64,000 nt of DNA from the NCBI GenBank assembly GCA_046328715.1, contig JAXLWB010000036.1, forward strand, positions 1-64,000, written 5' to 3'. The position numbers and the translations under genes are program-made. Origin of the DNA: JAXLWB01 sp046328715. GTDB lineage: Bacteria > Chloroflexota > Anaerolineae > Caldilineales > Caldilineaceae. Shown here piece by piece: positions 52,429 to 60,794 of the stretch (positions are counted from its first letter, which is position 1; each line of letters begins with the position of its first letter). The notes below the pieces were generated by a model, which ran no database searches, was not told the origin of the DNA, and worked only from the letters and a program-made list of their open reading frames with translations.

Positions 52429-53865
52429 ATGTTCACTAACAACGCACATCCATCAAGCCACGCCATCGTCATCGGCGGCAGCGTCGCCGGTATGAGCACC
52501 GCCCAAGTGTTGACCCGCTATTTTGAGCGCATCACCATCATCGAGCGCGACAGTTTGCCTGCCACGCCTGAATTTCGCAAGGGCGCACCCCATGCCCGCC
52601 ATGCCCATATCTTGTTGGGACGGGGTCAGGAGATTCTCGAAGGGTTATTCCCGGGACTGCGTCAGGCATTGATCGAACAGGGCGCAGTGAACGTAAATAT
52701 GGGCAACGAGTTGGTGCTCTTCAACAGCGGGGCTTGGGGCCAGCCCTTCCCGTCTGCAATCAACATGATCGGTTGTAGCCGCCCTTTATTGGAACACACG
52801 ATGCGCCAGTTGTTGTTGCGCAATCCGCGCGTTCAACTGTTCCAGGAGCAGGAAGTGTTGGGGCTGCTGAGTGATGAAAAGCGTCAACGTGCGGTCGGAA
52901 TTCGCCTGCGCGACTGCCACCAACCCGACGCCGCCGAGAATACGCTGTACGCCGATCTGGTGGTGGATGCCAGTGGACGCAGCTCGCACGCCCCCCAATG
53001 GCTGGAAGAGCTGGGCTATGTCGCTCCCGCAGAGACGACAGTCAACGCCTTTGCTGGCTATACTTCGCGCATCTATCGCCGTCCCACGCAGCGCAAGGAG
53101 ACGTGGAAAGCGATGTACAACATGGTCAGCCCACCCAACTATTCACGTGGCGGCGTGATCCTGCCGATGGAGGGTGACTTGTGGCAGGTGACTGTGATGG
53201 GGATGGCCAAGGATTACCCACCGACCGATGAGGCGGGCTTTCTGGATTTTATGCGTGGCATGGCCTCGCCTCGCATGGTCGAAGCGCTCAAAGATGCCGA
53301 ACCGATCAGCGACCCCTATGGCTATCGCCGTGCCGAAAATCGCATGAGATATTACGAGAAGCTGCCCCGCTATCTGGAGAACTTCCTGGTCGCTGGCGAT
53401 GCGGTCTACGCCTTCAATCCCGTCTATGGCCAGGGCATGACCATGGCTGCAATTGGCGCTCAGACGCTCGATCACTGTTTGCAGACACAACGCCGCCAGC
53501 ATCCCAACGGCGATCTACGTGGCTTGGCCCAGCACTACCAAGGCAAGCTCGCCAAGGCCATCGCCGATCCCTGGCAGATGGCGACCGGGCAGGATATCCG
53601 CTGGCCCGGCACCGAGGGCGGTTTGCAGCCAGATGCGATCACCCGTCTGGTTCAACGTTATCTGGACCGCGTCTTACGCACGATGCCGCACAATCCAGCA
53701 GTGGCCGAAGCCTTCTATCATGTGCAGAACATGCTCAAGCCGCCGACCTCGCTCTTCCACCCGCGCATTCTGTGGCAAGTGTTGCGCCAGCCAATCCAGG
53801 AGAGCACGACCGCTCCTGCCGTACTGACGCCGGCACAGCCACACCTAAGCACGGCAGGTGATTAA
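52429..53865 (+). CDS. FAD-dependent monooxygenase/oxidoreductase
   Basis: A 478-residue flavoprotein. The N-terminal Rossmann motif is HAIVIGGSVAGMSTAQVLTRYFERITIIERD (G-x-x-x-A-G variant of GxGxxG). A second FAD block is DLVVDASGRSS and a third LVAGDAVYAFNPVYGQGMTMAA, the usual GD motif of para-hydroxybenzoate-hydroxylase-like enzymes. Related enzymes hydroxylate, epoxidise or reduce lipids and polyketides; the substrate here is unknown. The start at 52429 follows AAAGGAG; an upstream TTG at 52390 is not supported. Controlled by P6. Confidence 0.87.
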   Translation: MFTNNAHPSSHAIVIGGSVAGMSTAQVLTRYFERITIIERDSLPATPEFRKGAPHARHAHILLGRGQEILEGLFPGLRQALIEQGAVNVNMGNELVLFNSGAWGQPFPSAINMIGCSRPLLEHTMRQLLLRNPRVQLFQEQEVLGLLSDEKRQRAVGIRLRDCHQPDAAENTLYADLVVDASGRSSHAPQWLEELGYVAPAETTVNAFAGYTSRIYRRPTQRKETWKAMYNMVSPPNYSRGGVILPMEGDLWQVTVMGMAKDYPPTDEAGFLDFMRGMASPRMVEALKDAEPISDPYGYRRAENRMRYYEKLPRYLENFLVAGDAVYAFNPVYGQGMTMAAIGAQTLDHCLQTQRRQHPNGDLRGLAQHYQGKLAKAIADPWQMATGQDIRWPGTEGGLQPDAITRLVQRYLDRVLRTMPHNPAVAEAFYHVQNMLKPPTSLFHPRILWQVLRQPIQESTTAPAVLTPAQPHLSTAGD

Positions 53866-53891
53866 GCAAGCAGGCACCATTCAAACTCGCA

Positions 53892-53933
53892 CTCCTGGCA
53901 TGATGCAAAGAATCCATTGCATCATGCCAGGAG
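53892..53933. terminator. Terminator-like hairpin after the FAD gene
   Basis: CTCCTGGCATGATGCAA pairs with TTGCATCATGCCAGGAG (17 bp, 8-nt loop), 27 bp after the stop. The T-tract is poor. Confidence 0.65.
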
Positions 53934-54085
53934 CGTTTGGGTTGACTCTCATTTCCAAAGGTGGTGACCGCTTCCCTGCGATTTCAGAAATCACTTCATC
54001 CTTTTCCTCGCTCCTTGTCCAGTGCTTTCAACAGCAAGGATAATTCTTACTATATACATGCCTGGATCAACATCGGCTACATTCT

Positions 54086-56098
54086 TTATTCATTACGCTT
54101 GGCATTGATCTCATCTAGTAATCCTTGGAGCATAGGGAGCATGGGATGATCGATTTCAGTGGCTAGGTCAATAGCAATTTCAAGTGTTGCCGCCGCCCCG
54201 TCTAGGTCGTTGTGTAGAAACTGCAAAACGGCAAGCCAGTCAAGGGCCTTTACTTCAGACGAGGAATCACCGATTGAATGGTAAATGCCCACGACATTGT
54301 TCATCGACTCGATTGCCTTTTGGCTATTTTCTAGGGTAGAGTAACTGTTTGCGATCATGGTGAGGGTACTTGCCTCGCTTGCTTTGTCGCCTGCCAACTG
54401 ATATAAGGGTATCGCCTGCTCGTAGTACTCAATTGCCTTCTGCCAATCGCCTTTGGAAAAGAAGAAGTTTCCGATTTGAGTAAAGATACTGGCTTCGCCT
54501 GCTGTGTCACCGGCGGCTTGATACAAGGGTATCGCCTGATCGTAGTACTCAAGTGCCTTCTGTATCTCGCCCTGATCAGAGTAGGCCTTCCCGACTTTAG
54601 CGAGGGTACTGGCTTCGCCTGTTTTGTTGCCCATAGACTGATACAAGGGCAAAGCCTGCTCATAGTATTCCAGCGCCTTTTCTTCCTCGGACAAGCCCGA
54701 GTAGATATCACCGATGTTGTTAAGAATCATGGCTTCACCTACTTCGTTGCCCATCGCCTTGTGCAAGGGCAAGGCCTGCTCGTAGTATTTCAGTGCCAAC
54801 TCTTTCTCACCCAAGAAAGAGTTGGCGAGTCCGAGCATGGTGAGAGCTCTGGCTTCGCCTGCTTTGTTGTCCATCGCCTTGTACAAGGGCAAAGCCTGCT
54901 CGTAGTACTCAAGTGTCTTCTGTATCTCGTCCAACCCAGCGTAGACGTCGCCGATATTGCTGAGAACCCAGGCTTTGCCCGCTTTGTCGCCTAGAGTCTC
55001 ATACAAGGGCATGGCTTGGTCGAAGTGCTCAAGCGCCTTCTGCATCTCGCCATAGCTAGAGTAGGTAAGTCCAATGCCGTTGAGAACTTTGGCTTCACCT
55101 GCTTTGTCACCAATCAACTGATACAAGGCCAAGGCTTGATCGAAGTGCTCAAGCGCCTTCTGCTTACTGCCTGAGGCAGAATAGGCAAGACCTAGTGCAT
55201 TCAGGATTGGTAGGTCGAGAGGGTCAAGCGCTTCACCGGTCACTGTTTGAGAGGGCTGTAGCGGTTCTAACTCACTTATCGCATCGAGCGATCGTCCGAG
55301 ATACAAGTCATTTACGCCGCGATAGAGATGAATGAAGCGCACAAAACCGCTAGCTTGTTGCAGGTTAGCAGTGCTGATCGCTGAGTCAAAGAGTAGTTCG
55401 GCCGCCAAATGCTCATTGGCATTCACCAGCACCATGCCCGAGGTAAAGGCTACCATCTCATTCATCTGGGTACCCAGATCCGCCTCAACATTGAAGCTGC
55501 TTGGTTGGATCGCTTGTGGCCCCAAACTGCGGTCAAAACCTGCACCAAGATAGCTCTCCTGCTCTTTCACAATTTTGAAGTTGATGCGCACTGTGGACTC
55601 TGCTGGCGTAGTGTATACACCCCAAATCATGATCGTAGCCTGCACATCCTTTCGACTGCCAATGCGCAGGGCTGTCTCGCTGCCTGCTTGGGGGCTGATC
55701 GCACAATTGAGTTGCTCAACCCGAATGTTGGGGTAGGTTGACAACCTCTCGCGCATACGCCCTACCAGATCCTGAGTCAGCTTGTGTGGATCGTTGCCCT
55801 GGGAATCGGCGAAGTCGCTGACCACGACCAGCGTTTCATCCGCTTGCGCGGCAGCAAAACCGGTAGCAAAGGTTAGATTCTCTGGACAGAAGTCAGAGGG
55901 AAGCTCGATAGACGAGCTTGGTAATACGGATTGATCTTGGGTAAGGGTGGGTGCAACCGTCGTAGCTTGGGGTTTGATAAGTATTCCGTTGGCTTGACAG
56001 GCGCTGAGGATGAATAAGCAAACCGCTAGCAATAAACAGTCAAGTACAACAGACCGTTTCTGGTGAAATAGTACAACCGAGGGAAAACCAGTGTTCAT
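54086..56098 (-). CDS. TPR-repeat lipoprotein
   Basis: A 670-residue surface protein. The signal sequence LDCLLLAVCLFILSACQANG has a lipobox (LSAC), so it is a predicted lipoprotein. Residues about 60-240 form a non-repeated region that I do not recognise (FAAAQADETLVVVSDFADSQGNDPHKLTQDL). The C-terminal about 400 residues contain about ten 40-residue TPRs (for example EIQKALEYYDQAIPLYQAAG and NSYSTLENSQKAIESMNNVV). The repeats are very alike in DNA (120-nt units), a sign of recent duplication. AAGGAGG precedes the ATG at 56098. Divergent from P7. Confidence 0.85.
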   Translation of the reverse strand: MNTGFPSVVLFHQKRSVVLDCLLLAVCLFILSACQANGILIKPQATTVAPTLTQDQSVLPSSSIELPSDFCPENLTFATGFAAAQADETLVVVSDFADSQGNDPHKLTQDLVGRMRERLSTYPNIRVEQLNCAISPQAGSETALRIGSRKDVQATIMIWGVYTTPAESTVRINFKIVKEQESYLGAGFDRSLGPQAIQPSSFNVEADLGTQMNEMVAFTSGMVLVNANEHLAAELLFDSAISTANLQQASGFVRFIHLYRGVNDLYLGRSLDAISELEPLQPSQTVTGEALDPLDLPILNALGLAYSASGSKQKALEHFDQALALYQLIGDKAGEAKVLNGIGLTYSSYGEMQKALEHFDQAMPLYETLGDKAGKAWVLSNIGDVYAGLDEIQKTLEYYEQALPLYKAMDNKAGEARALTMLGLANSFLGEKELALKYYEQALPLHKAMGNEVGEAMILNNIGDIYSGLSEEEKALEYYEQALPLYQSMGNKTGEASTLAKVGKAYSDQGEIQKALEYYDQAIPLYQAAGDTAGEASIFTQIGNFFFSKGDWQKAIEYYEQAIPLYQLAGDKASEASTLTMIANSYSTLENSQKAIESMNNVVGIYHSIGDSSSEVKALDWLAVLQFLHNDLDGAAATLEIAIDLATEIDHPMLPMLQGLLDEINAKRNE

Positions 56099-56309
56099 GT
56101 TGCCTCCTTCTACCTTTACCAGTAGCAAGATAGCTTCTGGTGCTTACGTTTGATAATTTGTTTGATTGGACATTCGTCTTTCCTATTGGTATTTGCGGTT
56201 CAGGTGGATTGGGCTGGTAAAGTGCTTGATTGTACCTGCTGTGATCAGGATACAGCGGAAAGTTTCTTTAAGGGCTAGTAATTCATGTAGGGTATCCCTA
56301 GTCAAACGA

Positions 56310-56364
56310 CCAGGGCACTCGGTCAGTAAGGGGACCACCGTACGCTGACGCTGACGGCTCTGAA
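56310..56364. repeat. AGCCGTTAGCG-family unit, type B, inverted orientation
   Basis: CTCGGTCAGTAAGGGGACC followed by GTACGCTGACGCTGACGGCT matches the complement of units 2/4 in the array at 42916. It sits just before the P7 repeats. Confidence 0.75.
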
Positions 56365-56375
56365 CCATGTTCGAT

Positions 56376-56445
56376 TGTCATGCTTTTTGTATGGATGGCT
56401 GTATTGGTTGTTTCTGTTGGTTGACCCGTAATTCTGCTTTAATGG
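56376..56445 (+). promoter_or_regulatory. Promoter P7 of the 12-bp direct-repeat family
   Basis: Repeats at 56376, 56388 and 56400 (TGTCATGCTTTT, TGTATGGATGGC, TGTATTGGTTGT). Box TTCTGTTG is at 56412 and TTTAATGG at 56438. Precedes two membrane-protein genes and is divergent from the TPR lipoprotein. Confidence 0.83.
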
Positions 56446-56485
56446 AGGTACGAAGGTATCAATCGTTTAACAAGGAGAAAATCAT

Positions 56486-56878
56486 ATGAACTTTGCAAAG
56501 TGGGTCTTTCGCATTGCCGGATCGCTGGGCATCTTACAACTTGCCCCGCTCTATTTTTACGAAGCACAGATCGGGCGCGACATGCCTCCTGCCATCACAC
56601 ACCCTGAATACTACTACGGCATGATCGCAGCTGCCCTAGCCTGGCAATTCGTCTTTTTGCTGATTGCCAGCGACCCGCTTCGCTATCGTCCGATAATGTT
56701 GTTGGCTGCCATCTTGGAGAAATTTAGCTATGCCATCGTGACGATTGTGCTCTTTGGCCTGGGTCGGCTTCCGGCTCTGATCCTGGCCTTTGGCTTGCTA
56801 GACTTGGTCTATGGCGTTTTCTTTGTCGCGGCCTACGTCAAAACGGGTAGCCGTTTGGGTAGGGAAGTGACTGCGTAA
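56486..56878 (+). CDS. Hypothetical four-TM membrane protein
   Basis: A 130-residue protein, hydrophobic almost throughout. Likely helices are at about 5-26, 45-63, 68-88 and 95-118, with YVKTGSRLGREVTA at the end. AAGGAGAAAATCAT precedes the ATG. No family recognised. It lies 27 bp before the next membrane-protein gene and is controlled by P7. Confidence 0.75.
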   Translation: MNFAKWVFRIAGSLGILQLAPLYFYEAQIGRDMPPAITHPEYYYGMIAAALAWQFVFLLIASDPLRYRPIMLLAAILEKFSYAIVTIVLFGLGRLPALILAFGLLDLVYGVFFVAAYVKTGSRLGREVTA

Positions 56879-56905
56879 CAGTACTGTGGACAGAGGAGGA
56901 TCGCC

Positions 56906-57847
56906 ATGAATTGGCTGCAATTACTCAAACGAATTGGCGCATTTTTTGTCTTGACCCTGATGATGACGCTTCTGTTTATGGTTGGGGCAACCTATTTCGG
57001 ACCGCAGATCACTGACAAGCTCGCAGCAGAGGATGCCAGCGCTGCAGGGGTGGCCATGTTGATCGTTTGTATCGTGGATACAGGGCTGTTGGCCACCTTT
57101 ATTCTCTCGGCACGCATCTATGGCTGGCGATTAATGTTGAGCACTGCGCTGCTCTACTATGGGGTAAAAACCTTCCAGGCCAGCATCGAAGCTGCCTACT
57201 TCATGCACAATGTCACACCAGCCATGGCCCCTAGGCTCTTTAGCATGACACTGCCGTTAGCGTTCGTTTGGCCACCACTGGCGGTTTGGCTGTTGGGCAA
57301 GAGGTGTCCACCGGCCGGGACAGCCACCGTGCCAAGCCGATTGCCAACCGCCAGTGGTGGGACATGGCTTTGGAAATTGCTGCTGTTGGGAGGCGTCCTC
57401 TATCCGCTGCTCTTCTTTGCCTTTGGCTACTATGTGGCTTGGCAAAATCCGGATCTGCGTGCCTTTTATCAAGGCAGCGACCCCGGCAGTTTTCTGCTAC
57501 AGATGCGCAATGTGCTCAGTGGCGATCCGTTTGTGCTGCTCTTCGAGGTTTTGCGTGGGTTGTTGTGGGCGGGGCTGGCTGTGCTGTTGCTGTGGGCCAC
57601 CAACGCTCGCCCTCGGCTGGCAATCTTGCTCTTGGCGCTGATTTTTGCGTTACTCGAAAATGACACCCATCTCATTCCTAACCCCTTGATGCCATCCATT
57701 GTGCGTCAAGTCCACTTTATTGAGACGGCATCTTCGAACTTTCTCTATGGGTTACTTGCCGGAGCAGTGTTATTGTGGCACCCTAAGGCTGGTCATACTA
57801 CTAGAGCGATTGGTCGTGCGGTGGTTGGCATGTCTGCATGGCGGTGA
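56906..57847 (+). CDS. Hypothetical polytopic membrane protein
   Basis: A 313-residue protein with about seven hydrophobic helices, starting MNWLQLLKRIGAFFVLTLMM. A Pro/Arg-rich loop lies near residue 140 (KRCPPAGTATVPSRLPTASG). GAGGAT before the ATG supports the start. Family unknown. Probably co-transcribed with the 130-residue membrane protein from P7. Confidence 0.72.
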   Translation: MNWLQLLKRIGAFFVLTLMMTLLFMVGATYFGPQITDKLAAEDASAAGVAMLIVCIVDTGLLATFILSARIYGWRLMLSTALLYYGVKTFQASIEAAYFMHNVTPAMAPRLFSMTLPLAFVWPPLAVWLLGKRCPPAGTATVPSRLPTASGGTWLWKLLLLGGVLYPLLFFAFGYYVAWQNPDLRAFYQGSDPGSFLLQMRNVLSGDPFVLLFEVLRGLLWAGLAVLLLWATNARPRLAILLLALIFALLENDTHLIPNPLMPSIVRQVHFIETASSNFLYGLLAGAVLLWHPKAGHTTRAIGRAVVGMSAWR

Positions 57848-57867
57848 ATTATACCAATTGTGGTTGC

Positions 57868-57914
57868 AAAAGCCATGAATTTTCCCTGTAACTATAATTG
57901 AAATTCATGGCTTT
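57868..57914. terminator. Bidirectional hairpin between convergent genes
   Basis: AAAGCCATGAATTT pairs with AAATTCATGGCTTT around a 19-nt loop. It overlaps the last codons of the regulator at 57892 (the end SHEFQL is part of the hairpin). Confidence 0.7.
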
Positions 57915-60408
57915 CAAAAGAAGGAGCGCTAAGGCTGCTCAACTCCTGTACACGTTGCCGCTGCGTCGGCGTAAGATTTGGCTGTGCGTGAAGCGTAGCG
58001 AGCAACCGTTGGGCAGCTTCATTTTTTGCTTGTCTTTGCCAAAGTTGCACCAAGTTGATCTCTGCATCGATACGGGTATGCAGCATTTGTGCGGTGTTGG
58101 CTTTTTGAACTACTGATCGCAACATCTGCTCGGCTTCTTCAGTTCTACCCTGCTCGAACCAGACATGGGCTAAACGTACCTGGGTAAAGGTCGTACCCCA
58201 CTGCTCATTGACCTCACCCAGCAGTTGGATCGATTCCTGTAACTGGCTGCTGGCAGATGCAAGATCGCCCCGCTGTTGCGCAAAGACTCCCATGTTGGTC
58301 AGCCACATGGCACGCGCCCAGAGATCTCCCCGTTCGCTGCTCACCCGCAAGCTTTCGTTGATGGTGTCAAAGAGTTCGCTGCCCAGGCCGGTTGCCTCGA
58401 TCAGCGAACTCAACTGGCTGGCGCAGATGGCGAGGGCATGAGGATCACCCAACTTGCGTAGTTGCTGGTATGCACTCAAAGTAGTTGGATAGCCATTGGT
58501 GATATCACCGGATAGGTTATAGGCCAAGCCCAATAACATCTCCGACAACGCCTCTTCCCAGGATTGTTGGCGCTCCTGACTATGGGCCAACGCCTCTTGC
58601 AAAAGGGGGATTCCCTGAGCAAAGTCGCCCATGGTGCTAAAGGTAAATCCACTCCACAGCGTTGTGTAAAAAAGGGCAGTACTTTCTTCACTCTGGCGCG
58701 CCAACAGCAAACCCTGTTGCAAGTCCGTCAGTGCATCCATAGGTCGATAAAGCCGGGCAACTGCGTAGCCACGTGCGCCGGTGAGTAGCGCCAAAATGCC
58801 GATCTGTCTATCGTCAGGTGTGGGGTTGCTAGGCACGGTAACCCAACTGAATGCCCGTACGCCCTGATCCATCAGTTGCCGCAATTGTTGGTGATGACCA
58901 CGATTATCCAGCACATAGCCCAAAGATAGAATGAATGGCTCGACCAGTTCGATCGCCTGATGCGCGCAGATCCACTCCCACGCCAACATCAGATTTTCGA
59001 TCTCGGTGGCAATGTCGCTCATGGTGGCATACTGCTGCGCACTTTCCAAATGGGGTCGGTTGCGACGTAGAAAGTTGCAAAAGTATCTTGTATGGTTTTG
59101 GCTGATTTGGGCGAGCCGTGCTGCATCCTGTTGTAGATGCTCAGCCGCGAATTGGCGGATTAACTCATGTAGCGCAAAACGCCCACTTTCACCTCGCACG
59201 ATCAACGATTTGTCGATTAGACTCGCTAAGAGGGGCAGCGTCACACCTGCCACTTGTTCGGCTGCCTGCCGTGTGCAGCCGCCCCGGAAATAAGACAAGC
59301 CCATCAAGGATTGCTGTTCTGCCCCATTCAATAAGTGCCACGAATGGTCAAAAACCGCTCGTATGTTGCGATGGCGCGGCGAGGCATCACGATCCGCCAG
59401 TTCCAGGAAGTCGATATTGCGGGCGATTTCAACTGCAATCTCCTCACAAGAGAGGATACGCACCCAGGCCGCTGCCAATTCGATCCCCAATGGCATGCCG
59501 CCCAGCAACTGACAGATGCGCACAATGTCGTTTCGGTTGCTGGCATCTAAGGCAAAATGACTATCGGCATGTTGGGCACGATCCAAAAAGAGCATCAACG
59601 CATCGGATGAGTCGCTGGACTGAGCGCTGATCGGCAATGCCAAACCACCCAGTTCAAAAGTGCGTTCACCGCTGATACGCAACCGTTCGCGCGAGGTAAC
59701 TAGCAATTGCACACGGGGTGCCGACTGTTGCAGCTCGCGAATCCACACGATCGAGGCAGCTTCGGCCAACAGATGTTCGAAGTTGTCGAGCACCAGCAAT
59801 AACTGGCGGTCGCCCAGCTGCGCTAAGAGATGTTGACGCACATCGAGCACACCCTGCAGCGAAATTCCCAATGTTTCAGCCAGCATAAAGGGAAGATTGC
59901 GCACATCTTGCACCGCTGCCAAGGCGACAAATGCCATACCATCGGCAAAGGCGTCGTGGACGTTGGCTGCCAGATCGAGCGCCAAGCGAGTCTTGCCCAT
60001 CCCGCCTGCACCCACAATCGTAACCAGCCGGATGCGTTCATCGACGAGGAGTGCGTGCAGGGCATTGCGTTCGGCTTCGCGACCGATCATGGGATAGCTC
60101 GGTTGAGGAAGTGAGGGCAAAGGCGATGCTGTGGGATGTAGGTTGATTGGCTCCGCTTCAGCCGGTTCGGGCTGGCTGACCTCAAGTGGCTGGCGTGCTA
60201 ACCGCGTAAATTCGCTGCGCTGGGTGACAGGAACCTTCAGCACGTCAGCGATACGTTCCGCCATCTCACGCGAAGGGCGACGTAGACCGATCTCGAAGGC
60301 GCGCAGCGTGGCCGTGGCGCAGCCTACCAATTCCGAACATTCCTCTTGGGTCAGATCCTGTTCGGCGCGCAATTTTTTAACCCATTGACCAAAGGTTGTC
60401 GGTTGCAT
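57892..60408 (-). CDS. XRE-HTH / NB-ARC ATPase / TPR regulator, paralogue D
   Basis: An 838-residue paralogue. HTH WVKKLRAEQDLTQEECSELV, Walker A GAGGMGKT, Walker B LLLVLDNFEHLL, TSRERLRISGERTFELGGLALP, GMPLGIELAAAWV and the RHRNIRAVFDHSW block are all present. The C-terminus is TPR-rich (ATGLGSELFDTINESLRVSS and later). Start MQPTTFGQWVKKLRAEQ as in paralogues A and C. Divergent from the propeller gene at 60795; the P8 repeats begin 72 bp from its start. The final residues overlap a terminator hairpin. Confidence 0.9.
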   Translation of the reverse strand: MQPTTFGQWVKKLRAEQDLTQEECSELVGCATATLRAFEIGLRRPSREMAERIADVLKVPVTQRSEFTRLARQPLEVSQPEPAEAEPINLHPTASPLPSLPQPSYPMIGREAERNALHALLVDERIRLVTIVGAGGMGKTRLALDLAANVHDAFADGMAFVALAAVQDVRNLPFMLAETLGISLQGVLDVRQHLLAQLGDRQLLLVLDNFEHLLAEAASIVWIRELQQSAPRVQLLVTSRERLRISGERTFELGGLALPISAQSSDSSDALMLFLDRAQHADSHFALDASNRNDIVRICQLLGGMPLGIELAAAWVRILSCEEIAVEIARNIDFLELADRDASPRHRNIRAVFDHSWHLLNGAEQQSLMGLSYFRGGCTRQAAEQVAGVTLPLLASLIDKSLIVRGESGRFALHELIRQFAAEHLQQDAARLAQISQNHTRYFCNFLRRNRPHLESAQQYATMSDIATEIENLMLAWEWICAHQAIELVEPFILSLGYVLDNRGHHQQLRQLMDQGVRAFSWVTVPSNPTPDDRQIGILALLTGARGYAVARLYRPMDALTDLQQGLLLARQSEESTALFYTTLWSGFTFSTMGDFAQGIPLLQEALAHSQERQQSWEEALSEMLLGLAYNLSGDITNGYPTTLSAYQQLRKLGDPHALAICASQLSSLIEATGLGSELFDTINESLRVSSERGDLWARAMWLTNMGVFAQQRGDLASASSQLQESIQLLGEVNEQWGTTFTQVRLAHVWFEQGRTEEAEQMLRSVVQKANTAQMLHTRIDAEINLVQLWQRQAKNEAAQRLLATLHAQPNLTPTQRQRVQELSSLSAPSFESHEFQL

Positions 60409-60479
60409 ATGTGATTCTCTGCAAAAAGTATATTGATTTTCGCCAGTTTACACAATCTCGCTCAAAGTTGCCAACGACT

Positions 60480-60561
60480 TGTATCACTCCTTGTATTAGC
60501 AACAGTTCCGCCTGCTGTAGCGCTTGTTTCTGTTGGTGGCTCTTGGTTCGTGGTTGAATGG
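60480..60561 (+). promoter_or_regulatory. Promoter P8 of the 12-bp direct-repeat family
   Basis: Repeats at 60480, 60492, (60504, degenerate AGTTCCGCCTGC) and 60516 (TGTATCACTCCT, TGTATTAGCAAC, TGTAGCGCTTGT). Box TTCTGTTG is at 60528 and TTGAATGG at 60554. A repeat element separates it from the start codon, making the leader about 235 bp. Confidence 0.82.
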
Positions 60562-60589
60562 TTGGAGTGAAACGTCACAATCATGTTGA

Positions 60590-60787
60590 TCAAAAGGAGA
60601 ACCTCCAGCCCCACCCTAACCCTCCCCTGCTAAGGGAGGGAATCTTGAAGGGACGGATAGAGTTTTCGCTTCTGTCTAAACAACAGAATCTTACCCTTGA
60701 CGGCTCCCTCCTTGCTTCGGCTTCGACGTGAGCTCAGCCGAACGGGAGGGTTAGGGTGGGGTTGCTTGGTAGTGATTCAAAAGGAGA
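60590..60787. repeat. CCCCACCCTAACCC element, copy 3, with 11-bp flanking repeats, in a 5' leader
   Basis: Core 60608-60762, with GCCCCACCCTAACCCTCCCC at the left and GGGAGGGTTAGGGTGGGG at the right. It is flanked by TCAAAAGGAGA at 60590-60600 and 60777-60787. The flanking repeat is the Shine-Dalgarno sequence, and only the right copy is next to the start codon at 60795. Confidence 0.8.
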
Positions 60788-60794
60788 TAATTCA

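Noticed and set aside
52429..57847. A secondary-metabolite cluster around the FAD monooxygenase
   Set aside because: No synthase, carrier or tailoring partner is present; neighbours are a TPR lipoprotein and membrane proteins.
27806..60408. NB-ARC proteins as Avs-type antiphage STAND NTPases
   Set aside because: They have an XRE DNA-binding head and no effector domain (nuclease, protease, TIR), and they sit beside conserved promoters, so regulation is more likely.
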